A stretch of 64,000 nucleotides of DNA, taken from positions 1 through 64,000 of the forward strand of contig JAFGBV010000037.1 in NCBI GenBank assembly GCA_016932955.1, given 5' to 3'. How positions within the stretch are numbered: position 1 is the first letter of the stretch; every line of letters begins with the position of its first letter. The notes under the pieces were generated by a model. It was not told where the DNA came from. It saw only the letters and a program-made list of their open reading frames with translations, and searched no databases. This document shows, in pieces, positions 51,487-60,972 of the stretch. The position numbers and the translations under genes were made by a program. This DNA comes from Anaerolineales bacterium (GTDB lineage: Bacteria; Chloroflexota; Anaerolineae; Anaerolineales; UBA4823).

Positions 51487-53445
51487 GTGAAAAAAGACAG
51501 CAACCGCCTGTACGAGGGATATACCCTGGGCATAGTGCTCCTGGCCGTCATCGTGGGGCTTGCTGCCTGCCAGACCGAAACAGCCACACTGGCACCTGTC
51601 CTTCTCCCCACAGCCGAGCCAGCGACCGAATCCACTGAAATCAGTATTATCACCTATCTGGATTCATCCGCCCCGATCGAGGCGCGTGTCGAAGATCTGC
51701 TGGCGCGCATGACGCTGGAAGAGAAGGTCGGGCAAATGACGCAAATCGAGAAAGGCAGTCTCCAGGAAGGCATGGTAGCACGCTACTTCTTGGGCAGCGT
51801 GCTCAGCGGCGGTGGTGGGTATCCCATGGGCGATAATACTGTGGAAGGCTGGGCCGAGATGGTCAATACCTTCCAGGCTGAGGCGCTCAGCACCCGGCTG
51901 GGCATCCCGATCATCTACGGCGTCGATGCAGTACACGGGCACAATAACCTGTACGGCGCCACGATCTTCCCGCACAATATCGGCTTAGGGGCCGCCAACG
52001 ATGCCGACCTGATGGAACGCATCGGCCGCACCACTGCCATCGAGATGGCTGCCACGGGTATCCGTTGGAATTTTGCCCCGGTGGTGGCAGTCGTGCAGGA
52101 TATTCGCTGGGGGCGCACCTATGAGAGTTATTCCGAAAACACTGAGGTGGTCACCAACCTAGCGACTGCTTACTTGCGCGGCCTGCAAGGTGAAAACCCG
52201 GATGACCCTCTATCCGCCCTGGCCACACCCAAGCACTTCCTTGGAGATGGTGGGACGGTGTATGGCTCTTCAACCACCATCAACATGAAGCCATATATCC
52301 TCGATCAGGGTGATATGCAGGTTGACGAGGCCGGCATGCGCTCGCTATTCTTGCCGCCCTACGCAGCCGCTGTAGATGCTGGCGCATTGAGCGTAATGGC
52401 TTCGTTCAGCAGTTGGAACGGGGTAAAAATGCACGCCAATGCTTACCTGCTCACAGATGTGCTGAAAGGCGAACTGGGATTTCAAGGCTTTATTGTTTCG
52501 GATTGGGGCGGCATCGATCAGATCGATAAGGATTATTACCAGGCAGTCGTAACCGCCATTAATGCCGGCGTGGACATGAACATGGTCCCTTACGATGCAG
52601 CCGCGTTCATCGGAACGGTGACAAAAGCCGTTGAGAGCGGGGACATTTCCATGGAACGCATCGATGACGCTGTGCGGCGGATCTTGTATGCGAAGTTTGC
52701 CATGGGTTTATTTGAGAAACCGTACCCGGATCCCGCTCTGGCCAGCCAGGTAGGCTCAGATGAACATCGCGCCCTGGCCCGCGAAGCCGTGGCAAAGAGC
52801 CTGGTATTGTTACAGAATAACAACCAGGCATTACCCATCTCTCACGAAACCCCCTTGATCTTCGTCGGCGGCGATTTGGCAGACGATCTCGGCGCGCAGT
52901 GCGGCGGGTGGACCATCGAGTGGCAGGGCAAATCGGGCCAGATCACCATCGGTGATACGATCGTTGATGCCATCAAAGCCAACGTCGCAGAAGGCACCAC
53001 TGTGCACTATAACCGCTTTGGCAAGTTCGATAACGCCAAAGATGAGAGCGGGAATCTGCTGATTGCCGATGTGGGGATCGCCGTAGTCGGCGAGATGCCT
53101 TACGCAGAAGGCATCGGCGATGCGACGAACCTCTCTCTAGCAGAGGCTCAGGTATCCATGCTGGAGCGTATGCGCGAGCGCAGCCGCACCCTGATTGTAA
53201 TCATCATTTCCGGACGCCCCCTGATCATCACCGAGCAGATGGACCTTGCAGATGCCTGGATAGCAGCATGGCTGCCTGGCACTGAAGCGCAGGGCATCAC
53301 CGATGTTCTTTTTGGCGATCTTCCCTTCACCGGGCGGCTGGCCTTCACCTGGCCGCGCGGCATGGATCAACTGCCATTCGATTTCACCAACCTCCCCACC
53401 GGTGAGAATGCCCCTCTATTCCCCTTCGGATATGGCGGTGAGTGA
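51487..53445 (+). CDS. Lipoprotein beta-glucosidase-like glycoside hydrolase, GH3
   Basis: A 652-residue surface-anchored enzyme. The signal peptide ends at lipobox GLAAC (Cys28), followed by a Thr/Pro/Glu linker. The catalytic GH3 barrel begins near EARVEDLLARMTLEEKVGQM, with GVDAVHGHNN, TPKHFLGDGG and the nucleophile Asp339 in FIVSDWGG. The second GH3 domain follows (SLVLLQNNNQALPI). It most resembles exo-beta-glucosidases acting on cello- or mixed-linkage glucans outside the membrane. A GTG start at 51487 is chosen; a GTG at 51457, overlapping the repressor gene, is possible. It directly follows the repressor. Confidence 0.93.
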   Translation: MKKDSNRLYEGYTLGIVLLAVIVGLAACQTETATLAPVLLPTAEPATESTEISIITYLDSSAPIEARVEDLLARMTLEEKVGQMTQIEKGSLQEGMVARYFLGSVLSGGGGYPMGDNTVEGWAEMVNTFQAEALSTRLGIPIIYGVDAVHGHNNLYGATIFPHNIGLGAANDADLMERIGRTTAIEMAATGIRWNFAPVVAVVQDIRWGRTYESYSENTEVVTNLATAYLRGLQGENPDDPLSALATPKHFLGDGGTVYGSSTTINMKPYILDQGDMQVDEAGMRSLFLPPYAAAVDAGALSVMASFSSWNGVKMHANAYLLTDVLKGELGFQGFIVSDWGGIDQIDKDYYQAVVTAINAGVDMNMVPYDAAAFIGTVTKAVESGDISMERIDDAVRRILYAKFAMGLFEKPYPDPALASQVGSDEHRALAREAVAKSLVLLQNNNQALPISHETPLIFVGGDLADDLGAQCGGWTIEWQGKSGQITIGDTIVDAIKANVAEGTTVHYNRFGKFDNAKDESGNLLIADVGIAVVGEMPYAEGIGDATNLSLAEAQVSMLERMRERSRTLIVIIISGRPLIITEQMDLADAWIAAWLPGTEAQGITDVLFGDLPFTGRLAFTWPRGMDQLPFDFTNLPTGENAPLFPFGYGGE

Positions 53446-53449
53446 GGAT

Positions 53450-53641
53450 ATGGTATCCCCAACGCCGCTGCATGTCTTAGGATCGATCTTGGTCGGAATT
53501 TTTCTTCTCCTCCTTGTGTCGGGCTGCAATGCCCAGGGAGAGGGTGTGATGGCGGACACGCCCTCTCCCCAGCAGCCCATTACTGAGAAACATACTGTCG
53601 CATCAAATCATCCGCAGAAGAACTGCAAGCCAATATATTAG
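53450..53641 (+). CDS. Short lipoprotein stub
   Basis: A 63-residue product that is mostly a lipoprotein signal: MVSPTPLHVLGSILVGIF, LLLLVSGC with lipobox Cys26, then 37 residues of Ser/Pro/Gln-rich sequence ending at TAG. It begins 4 bp after the GH3 stop and lies 82 bp before a solute-binding protein gene that itself lacks any signal. It may be a real small lipoprotein or the detached export signal of a gene broken by frameshift. Another frame (about 53592-53682) reads AEELQANILATIGEYWPDIW, which looks protein-like but has no start codon. Confidence 0.5.
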   Translation: MVSPTPLHVLGSILVGIFLLLLVSGCNAQGEGVMADTPSPQQPITEKHTVASNHPQKNCKPIY

Positions 53642-53723
53642 CAACGATCGGTGAGTACTGGCCAGATATCTGGTCAGCCTCTTAAAATAACCGGCGTATT
53701 TGAGAAAAGCGAGGGCACATCCT

Positions 53724-54932
53724 ATGGAAGAGATTGAATTTTCAATATTCCAACACGGGCCAGGCGCTCTGGAAAATCTGCACGCACTCATGGAGCAGTT
53801 CGAGCAAAAGCATGGCATCCATGTCCGCTTGAATATCCTGCCTTTCTCAGGCGCTTGGGCGCGGATGATGGAGATGGCTTTGTACCAGCATGGCCCAGAC
53901 ATTTCTGAGGTGGGAAGCACCTGGCTAGGTGATTTTGAACGCATGAATGCCCTGAGACCATTTACCCCCGCAGAGGTGCGCAGCCTGGGCGGTTCGGATG
54001 CTTTCTTACCAGCAAGTTGGCTGAGCGGCACCGCCTCCGGTGAGCGTGCCGGATCACCGCGCACAGTGTGGGCCATCCCCTGGGTGACTGATACGCGGGT
54101 GATCTTCTACCGCAGGGATGTACTGGAACAGGCTGGTATCGATGAAGCTGAGGCGTTTACATCACACGAGGCATTAATGAACACACTGGCGCGCATCCAA
54201 GAGAAAGGCAAACTGCCGCCCCTCTCCATCCCCTCGCAGCGCTCGCGCATTACCCTGCACAACCTTGCATCCTGGATCTGGAAAGAAGAGGGCGGATTTT
54301 TAAGCCCGGATGGAAAGAAATTATTGTTTGATCTGCCGCCCGCCCGTCGAGGAATGCGCCAGTACTTTAGCCTTGCCAGGTATCTGACCCAAGAGACGCA
54401 AGGATTGGACGATTCGCAGGCTGGGCAGGTGTTCATGCAAGGCCGCGCCGCGGTCACGGTTAGCGGTCAATGGCTCGTGTTCGGGCTGAATGCCGACCCG
54501 CTGGTTGAGCGAGAAACCCGTGTGTCGCGTGTGCCAGGGGTGTCCTTTGCCGGGGGATTCCACCTGGTCATTTGGCAGTACAGCACAAAAACACCCGCCG
54601 CCCTCAAACTGGTCGATTTTTTAGCCGGCAACAACCCGCCAGAGAGCGTCTATCCGGGCGTGGGGTTGCCCGTCAGGGTGGAACATATTAAGACCACTCC
54701 CATCAGGCAGCAACCGCTGTTCAAAGAGATCATTGAGGTGCTGGATGGCGCTCGCGCCTTCCCATCCGGACATATGTGGGGACTGATCGAAAAACAGCTC
54801 GCCGATATGATCCCGAATATATGGCGCGATGTGCTAGCGCTGCCCGACCGTGGAGATGAGGCCGCCATTGACGCCATCCTGGATCGTTATATTTCTCCCC
54901 TCGCCCACCGGTTGAAAGTAATGTTCGGATAA
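53724..54932 (+). CDS. Extracellular solute-binding-like protein lacking a signal peptide
   Basis: A 402-residue protein that begins straight in the mature fold of family 1 sugar-binding proteins (EEIEFSIFQHGPGALENLHALMEQFEQKHGI). It has the usual central VWAIPWVTDTRVIFYRRDVLEQAGID, QGRAAVTVSGQW and C-terminal features. There is no hydrophobic N-terminus, and in-frame stop codons block any extension. GAGGG lies 8 nt before the ATG, so translation at this site looks real. Either it acts in the cytoplasm, perhaps as a sugar sensor, or it lost its export signal. No permease genes are in the operon. Confidence 0.85.
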   Translation: MEEIEFSIFQHGPGALENLHALMEQFEQKHGIHVRLNILPFSGAWARMMEMALYQHGPDISEVGSTWLGDFERMNALRPFTPAEVRSLGGSDAFLPASWLSGTASGERAGSPRTVWAIPWVTDTRVIFYRRDVLEQAGIDEAEAFTSHEALMNTLARIQEKGKLPPLSIPSQRSRITLHNLASWIWKEEGGFLSPDGKKLLFDLPPARRGMRQYFSLARYLTQETQGLDDSQAGQVFMQGRAAVTVSGQWLVFGLNADPLVERETRVSRVPGVSFAGGFHLVIWQYSTKTPAALKLVDFLAGNNPPESVYPGVGLPVRVEHIKTTPIRQQPLFKEIIEVLDGARAFPSGHMWGLIEKQLADMIPNIWRDVLALPDRGDEAAIDAILDRYISPLAHRLKVMFG

Positions 54933-54936
54933 TTCC

Positions 54937-57390
54937 ATGGAAAATCGCATTGAATCCCTATTAGCCCAATTGACTGTTGAAGAACAAATCTCTCTCCTGG
55001 GTGGGGCAGATTTGTGGCACAGTGTGCCTATCCCCCGCCTGGCTATTCCAGTATTGAAGGTGACAGACGGGCCGAATGGTGCACGCGGCTCTGAGGGAAG
55101 TATGGCGCCTACTTCGGCTGATTTTCCGGTGGGGGTTGCTCTGGCAGCCACCTGGAACGTGGAACTGGTGGAAAAAGTTGGCCAGGCCCTTGGACAAGAA
55201 ACGCGCGCCAAAGGCGCCCACATCCTGCTTGCGCCTACTGTCAATATCCATCGTTCGCCGATCGCCGGGCGCAACTTTGAATGCTATTCTGAAGATCCGT
55301 ACCTCACCAGCCGCATGGCAATTGCTTATATCCTGGGCTTGCAAAGCCAGGGCGTTGGTGCATGCATCAAGCATTTTGCCTGCAATGAATCCGAGTTCCA
55401 GCGTACTTCGATGAGCTCAATGATCACTGAGCGGGCACTACGAGAAATCTATCTACCACCCTTCCGCGCAGCCCTGCGCGAAGCGCGACCCTGGGCGGTG
55501 ATGTCAGCTTACAATAAAGTCAACGAGGTATACTGCTCGGAGAACCGCTCTCTCCTGCTGGATATTCTCAAAGGAGAATGGGGCTTTGATGGTATTGTGA
55601 TATCTGATTGGATGGGCACATACAGCCCGGGGGTCTTTGCAGGGGGATTGGACCTGGAAATGCCTGGCCCGGCGCGCTGGTCGCGCGAAGGAGCAGAACA
55701 ATTCCGCCAACAGGGTGACGCTCAAGAATTCAACAACCTGCTCACAGACAAAGTGCGGCGCTTGCTGCGCACACTGGAAAGAGCTGGCCTCTTCGAGAAT
55801 CCAGATCCGATGCCGGAACAATCTCTCGATCTCCCCGAGCATCGCGCACTGGCTCGCCAAGCTGCCGCTGAGGCAATTGTACTGCTGAAAAACCATGGCA
55901 ACCTGCTCCCCATTGACCCGGCGCGGGTGCGCTCGATTGCAGTGATTGGATCGAATGCCCACTGGGCAGCCATCATGGGTGGTGGCTCATCTTCGGTTAC
56001 CCCGCATTATTTCGTCTCGCCCCTCCAGGGGATCAGGGAACGCGCTGGCGCAAGCATAACAGTCGAATACACTCTGGGCTGCCCAATCAACCGCTTGCCC
56101 CCGCTGCTCGATCCGAAGGAGATGTTGGAAGAGGGCTCTTGGAACGTGGAATTCTTCCCAACCCCAGATTTTACTGCCACGCCATCGGGTGCTACCAGAA
56201 CAGATCGCGGCGGAATCACCTGGTCTGACCGCTTTGTTCAGGGTGTGGATGGGCAGAACTTCTCTGCGCGCCTCCGCGGCACATTGCGCGTGCCCGAAAG
56301 CGGGAAATACCTGTTCAATCTGGGTGGCAACGGCTTATATCGCCTGGAAATTGGTGGGCAGGTGGTGATCGATCATTGGAGTGGGCTGGATCTGCAAGAT
56401 CATTCCCCCTGGGATGGCAAAGAACACAACGGTGAAATTGACTTACAAAGCGGGCAGTCTTACCCTATCCAGATCACCTACAGTTGGAAAGGGAAAAATC
56501 CCTGGCGCAACCTGCGCATTGGCTGCCTGCCGCCCCTCCCTGCCAATCCTATCCGGGAGGCTGTGGCATTAGCACAGCGCAGCGACCTGGCAATCGTCTT
56601 TGTTGGCACCACCAGTGAATGGGAATCTGAGGGCTTTGACCGTCCAGATATGCTCCTCCCAGGTGAACAAAATGACCTCGTAGAAGCAGTTGCAGCAGCG
56701 AATCCGCACACGATCGTCGTCCTGACCAGTGGATCGCCCGTCAGCATGCCTTGGCTTGGGCGCGTGCCTGTTGTTTTTCAATCCTGGCTAGCCGGGCAAG
56801 AAGCCGGGCATGCCATTGCCGATGTGCTCTTTGGCGATGAGCCCCCCTCCGGCAAACTGCCAACCACCTTCCCCCAGCGCCTGGAAGATACCCCTGCTTA
56901 TATAAACTATCCTGGCGAGAACGGACGCGTCTATTATGGCGAGGGCATCTTTGTTGGTTATCGCTACTATGACAAGAAATTGATTGAGCCTCTCTTCCCA
57001 TTTGGGCATGGTCTTTCATATACAGAGTTCACTTATCGCAACCTGCGGCTGAGCGAAGATCTCATCCGCCCAGACGAGAATCTTAATTTTAGCTTTGAGA
57101 TTGAAAACAGCGGGGCATACATTGGAAAAGAAGTTGTCCAGGTTTATGTGCACGATGTGCAGTCCAGCCTGGTACGGCCTCCCAAGGAGCTAAAAGCCTT
57201 CGCCAAGGTTGCCCTGCGCCCCGGAGAGCGCCAATCCGTCAGTTTCACCTTCGGCAGTGAGGCGCTGGCCTTATATGATGATGCCCGCCATCAATGGGTA
57301 GTTGAACCTGGAGAGTTTGAGCTCCTGGTGGGTGCCTCCTCGCGTGACATCCGCTTGCGTGGAAAGTTTAAAGTGGAAAGTGAAGGATAA
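54937..57390 (+). CDS. Cytoplasmic beta-glucosidase, GH3 with PA14 insert and FnIII-like end
   Basis: An 817-residue enzyme without signal peptide. The GH3 barrel has [33 protein letters not shown] and nucleophile Asp224 in VISDWMG. The second domain is interrupted by a PA14 module (about 410-530, [23 protein letters not shown]). The region [13 protein letters not shown] probably supplies the acid/base Glu. The C-terminal FnIII-like domain begins near [11 protein letters not shown]. This layout is that of Kluyveromyces BglI-type beta-glucosidases, where PA14 shapes the substrate pocket. It lies 4 bp after the binding-protein gene. Confidence 0.95.
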   Translation: MENRIESLLAQLTVEEQISLLGGADLWHSVPIPRLAIPVLKVTDGPNGARGSEGSMAPTSADFPVGVALAATWNVELVEKVGQALGQETRAKGAHILLAPTVNIHRSPIAGRNFECYSEDPYLTSRMAIAYILGLQSQGVGACIKHFACNESEFQRTSMSSMITERALREIYLPPFRAALREARPWAVMSAYNKVNEVYCSENRSLLLDILKGEWGFDGIVISDWMGTYSPGVFAGGLDLEMPGPARWSREGAEQFRQQGDAQEFNNLLTDKVRRLLRTLERAGLFENPDPMPEQSLDLPEHRALARQAAAEAIVLLKNHGNLLPIDPARVRSIAVIGSNAHWAAIMGGGSSSVTPHYFVSPLQGIRERAGASITVEYTLGCPINRLPPLLDPKEMLEEGSWNVEFFPTPDFTATPSGATRTDRGGITWSDRFVQGVDGQNFSARLRGTLRVPESGKYLFNLGGNGLYRLEIGGQVVIDHWSGLDLQDHSPWDGKEHNGEIDLQSGQSYPIQITYSWKGKNPWRNLRIGCLPPLPANPIREAVALAQRSDLAIVFVGTTSEWESEGFDRPDMLLPGEQNDLVEAVAAANPHTIVVLTSGSPVSMPWLGRVPVVFQSWLAGQEAGHAIADVLFGDEPPSGKLPTTFPQRLEDTPAYINYPGENGRVYYGEGIFVGYRYYDKKLIEPLFPFGHGLSYTEFTYRNLRLSEDLIRPDENLNFSFEIENSGAYIGKEVVQVYVHDVQSSLVRPPKELKAFAKVALRPGERQSVSFTFGSEALALYDDARHQWVVEPGEFELLVGASSRDIRLRGKFKVESEG

Positions 57391-57431
57391 CCCAAGCAGA
57401 GATTTACCCAGTCTGCCAGTTAGCGAGTAAC

Positions 57432-59885
57432 ATGATGAAATACGGCTACTTTGACGACTTAAACAGAGAGTATGTAATCACCCAACCTGACACTCCTCTA
57501 CCCTGGATCAACTACCTGGGCAGCCAGGATTACTTCGGACTGATCTCAAACACTGGATCAGGCTACTCCTTCTACCGCGATGCACGACTGCGCCGGTTGA
57601 CGCGCTACCGCTATAATAACGTACCTACAAACACGGGCGGGCGCTACCTCTATCTGCGTGATGAAGAGGACGGGCAATTCTGGTCTCCAACCTGGCAGCC
57701 TGTGCGCCGCTCACTGCAAAAGTACACCTGCCGCCATGGATTGGGCTACACCAGTATTGAATCTGAAAATGCTGGCATTCGCGCCAAAGTGTGTTACTTT
57801 GTCCCCCTCGATGACACACTGGAAATCTGGCAACTTGAAATAACAAATCTACGCCAGCAGACCGCCCATATGGCAGTCTTTTCGCTGGTGGAGTTTTGCC
57901 TATGGGATGCCTGGGACGATTTCACCAACTACCAACGCAACCTGAACACGGGCGAGGTGGAAGTAGAAAATGGGGTGATCTACCATAAGACGGAATACCG
58001 CGAGCGGCGCGACCACTACGCTTACTTTGCCTGCTCGGAGCCGCTTGAAGGATTTGATACCCAGCGCGAGGCCTTCCTGGGCGCCTACCGTGGGTTTGAT
58101 AACCCCCTGGCAGTAGAGCGCGGCGCAGCCTTCAACTCGATCGCTCATGGCTGGTCGCCAATCGGCTCGCACCACCTGCGCTTCTCGCTGCAACCGGGTG
58201 AGGCGCACCAGTTCATCTTTATCCTTGGATATGCAGAAAACCCACGTGAGCAGAAATTTGACCCACCAGGCTCTAACACGCTCAACAAAGCCTGCGCCAG
58301 GCAGGTGATTGCTCGCTACCTGCAGCCCGGGCAGGTAGAGGCGGCTTTCCAAAACCTGAAACAATACTGGGATCATCTGCTCTGTACCTTCCAGGTACAA
58401 ACGCCAGACGAGCACACCAACCGCATGGTGAACATCTGGAACACCTACCAGTGTATGATCACCTACAATATCTCCCGCTCGGCCTCCTCTTTCGAGACTG
58501 GCATCGGGCGTGGCATGGGCTTCCGCGATTCCAATCAAGATCTCTTGGGCTTTGTGCAGATCGCTCCCGAACGGGCACGCCAGCGCATCCTGGACCTGGC
58601 TGCTACACAATTGGAGAGCGGCGGTGCGTATCACCAGTACCAGCCTCTTACCAAACGCGGCAACGATGCTGTAGGCAGTAACTTCAACGATGATCCGCTG
58701 TGGCTGGTGCTGGGTACAGCCGCATACCTGAGGGAAACCGGCGACTGGTCTATCCTGGATGAGCCAACGCCGTATGAGAACCGCCCCGGCAGCGAGCAGC
58801 CGCTGGCCGAGCACTTGCAACGCTGCATCCAGTACACCCTCGACCGTCTCGGGTCTCACAAGCTGCCACTAATTGGCCGCGCCGACTGGAACGATTGCCT
58901 GAACTTGAACGCCTTCACAGCCGAACCAGGAGAATCCTTCCAGACCACGACCAATCAGGATGGCAAAGTGGCCGAGTCCGTATTTATCGGTGGGTTGTTC
59001 GTGATGGCAACCAAGGAGATGGCTGAGATCAGCCGCCACGCCCCAACGCCCAGCTTAAAACCCCCCGATACCTATATCCGATTGGCAGAGCAAATGATTG
59101 GTGTCGTCTTACAGCACGGCTGGGATGGGGCATGGTTCCTACGCGCCTACGATCATTTCGGTCAGAAGATTGGCTCGCACGAATGCACCGATGGGCAGAT
59201 CTTCATCGAACCACAAGGTATATGCGTGATGGCAGGCATCGGGCTGGAAGATGGCAAAGCGCGCCGCGCCCTGGACTCGGTCGCCGAGCGCCTGGCAACC
59301 CCACATGGCATCGTCCTCCTGCAGCCCGCCTATCAGCATTATCATCTGAACCTGGGAGAAATTTCCTCATACCCGCCCGGCTACAAAGAGAACGCAAGCA
59401 TCTTCTGCCATACAAACCCCTGGATCATGGCAGCCGAAGCACTTACCGGGAACGGTGACCAGGCCCACGATTATTATCTGCGCATCAACCCCTCTGCCCG
59501 CGAGGAGATAAGCGATATTCACCGTTGCGAGCCATACATCTACGCACAAACTATCGCCGGGCGCGATGCCCCCACCCACGGGGAAGCTAAAAACTCGTGG
59601 CTCACCGGCACCGCCGCCTGGAACTTCGTTGCCATCACCCAATATATCCTGGGCATCCGCCCCACATATAATGGGCTCAAAATTTCACCTGCCATCCCCA
59701 AAAAATGGCCGGGGTTCTCCGCCTCTCGGCGCTTTCGCGGGACCACATACCAGATCCAAGTGCAGCGCAAAGGTCCTGGCAACCAGGTCACCCTAATCGT
59801 GGATGGCAAGCCCATCGCGGGCGATGTGATTCCTCTCCCTGCAGCAGGAAAGACTGAGGTGAAAGTAGAGGCAACCCTACAATGA
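57432..59885 (+). CDS. Cellobiose phosphorylase, GH94
   Basis: An 817-residue cytoplasmic enzyme that splits cellobiose with phosphate into glucose 1-phosphate and glucose. It strongly resembles clostridial cellobiose phosphorylase along its length: [88 protein letters not shown] and the active loop [13 protein letters not shown] with the general acid Asp (about 488). The start has two ATGs in a row after a weak GAG site. It lies 41 bp after the GH3 gene and overlaps the GH5 gene by 4 bp. Confidence 0.96.
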   Translation: MMKYGYFDDLNREYVITQPDTPLPWINYLGSQDYFGLISNTGSGYSFYRDARLRRLTRYRYNNVPTNTGGRYLYLRDEEDGQFWSPTWQPVRRSLQKYTCRHGLGYTSIESENAGIRAKVCYFVPLDDTLEIWQLEITNLRQQTAHMAVFSLVEFCLWDAWDDFTNYQRNLNTGEVEVENGVIYHKTEYRERRDHYAYFACSEPLEGFDTQREAFLGAYRGFDNPLAVERGAAFNSIAHGWSPIGSHHLRFSLQPGEAHQFIFILGYAENPREQKFDPPGSNTLNKACARQVIARYLQPGQVEAAFQNLKQYWDHLLCTFQVQTPDEHTNRMVNIWNTYQCMITYNISRSASSFETGIGRGMGFRDSNQDLLGFVQIAPERARQRILDLAATQLESGGAYHQYQPLTKRGNDAVGSNFNDDPLWLVLGTAAYLRETGDWSILDEPTPYENRPGSEQPLAEHLQRCIQYTLDRLGSHKLPLIGRADWNDCLNLNAFTAEPGESFQTTTNQDGKVAESVFIGGLFVMATKEMAEISRHAPTPSLKPPDTYIRLAEQMIGVVLQHGWDGAWFLRAYDHFGQKIGSHECTDGQIFIEPQGICVMAGIGLEDGKARRALDSVAERLATPHGIVLLQPAYQHYHLNLGEISSYPPGYKENASIFCHTNPWIMAAEALTGNGDQAHDYYLRINPSAREEISDIHRCEPYIYAQTIAGRDAPTHGEAKNSWLTGTAAWNFVAITQYILGIRPTYNGLKISPAIPKKWPGFSASRRFRGTTYQIQVQRKGPGNQVTLIVDGKPIAGDVIPLPAAGKTEVKVEATLQ

Positions 59886-60967
59886 CTTTCCCGCTCCCTG
59901 CACCGATCCGCACCATAGCGCAATCGATTTTCCAGGCAGGGGTCAACCTGGGCGGCTGGATCTCCCAGTATCCCACCTTTGACCAGCAGCATTTCCAATC
60001 CTTCATCACAGAAGAAGACCTGGACCGCATTGCTTCCTGGGGAATGGATCACGTCCGCCTGCCGGTGGATTACCCGGTGCTGCAAAACGATGATCCACCC
60101 TATTCATACCGCGAAGATGGTTTCCAGTACATCGACAACTGCCTGGAATGGTGTGATAAACACAACCTGGGCTTGGTGCTCGACTTGCACAAAGCAGCGG
60201 GGTTCAGTTTTACTACCTTCGCCCAAAGCACGTTATTCACCGATCAGAGCCTGCAAGCCCGTTTTATTGATTTATGGGAAACGATCGCCCGGCGATACCG
60301 AAATATTGGTAGGCGTTTGGTTTTCGAGCTACTAAATGAGATCGTCCTTCCCAGCACACAACCCTGGAACGAGCTGGCACGCCGCTCGCTGAGCGCTATT
60401 CGTTCGATTGACCCCCAGCGCCAAATCATCATTGGCGGCAATTATTACAATGCCGCTGAGCAACTGGCCGAGCTCGATCTGCCCGATGACCCGCACCTGA
60501 CCTACACCTTCCATTTTTACCACCCCATGCTCTTCACCCACCAGAAAGCATCCTGGGTGCCGGCTCTTTCCACGCTGAGCCAGGAGGTCCACTACCCCTG
60601 CTCCAACGCAGACTTGCAGGCAGTGATCGCAAGAAATCCACAGCAGAGAGCAGAATTAGAAGCAGCCTGCGGACTGAATTATTCCACGCAGCATTCATTC
60701 GACCAATCCCTCTTGCGCCAGGCACTCCAGCCTGCGATTGACCATTTGCAGGTATCCAAGGCGCCACTCTACTGCGGCGAGTACGGCGCTATTGACCAAG
60801 CGCCAATGGATAGTCGCCTGAACTGGCACAGGGACTTTGTCCAACTGCTACGAGAATATGGTATTGGCAGGGCAGTTTGGTCTTATAAGCAGATGGATTT
60901 TGGATTGGTGGACGCTCAGGGCAACATCAACAATCAGGAACTCATTCAAATTGTCAGTGAAATATAG
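59882..60967 (+). CDS. Intracellular GH5 glycoside hydrolase (exo-glucanase/beta-glucosidase-like)
   Basis: A 361-residue TIM-barrel enzyme without signal peptide. N-terminal [12 protein letters not shown], the [10 protein letters not shown] strand, acid/base Glu153 in [25 protein letters not shown] and nucleophile Glu300 in YCGEYGAID all fit GH5. The closest layout is that of exo-beta-1,3-glucanase or endoglucanase C-like proteins. Being cytoplasmic, it likely trims imported oligosaccharides rather than polymer. The ATG overlaps the stop of the cellobiose phosphorylase gene (ATGA), so the two are translationally coupled. Confidence 0.93.
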   Translation: MTFPLPAPIRTIAQSIFQAGVNLGGWISQYPTFDQQHFQSFITEEDLDRIASWGMDHVRLPVDYPVLQNDDPPYSYREDGFQYIDNCLEWCDKHNLGLVLDLHKAAGFSFTTFAQSTLFTDQSLQARFIDLWETIARRYRNIGRRLVFELLNEIVLPSTQPWNELARRSLSAIRSIDPQRQIIIGGNYYNAAEQLAELDLPDDPHLTYTFHFYHPMLFTHQKASWVPALSTLSQEVHYPCSNADLQAVIARNPQQRAELEAACGLNYSTQHSFDQSLLRQALQPAIDHLQVSKAPLYCGEYGAIDQAPMDSRLNWHRDFVQLLREYGIGRAVWSYKQMDFGLVDAQGNINNQELIQIVSEI

Positions 60968-60972
60968 GTGAC

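Noticed and set aside
53303..53449. Upstream extension of the short lipoprotein frame
   Set aside because: It lies inside the GH3 gene in another frame; only the part from 53450 shows a signal peptide.
53592..53685. Protein-like fragment AEELQANILATIGEYWPDIW in a third frame
   Set aside because: No start codon and only about 30 codons; may be a remnant, but not supportable as a gene.
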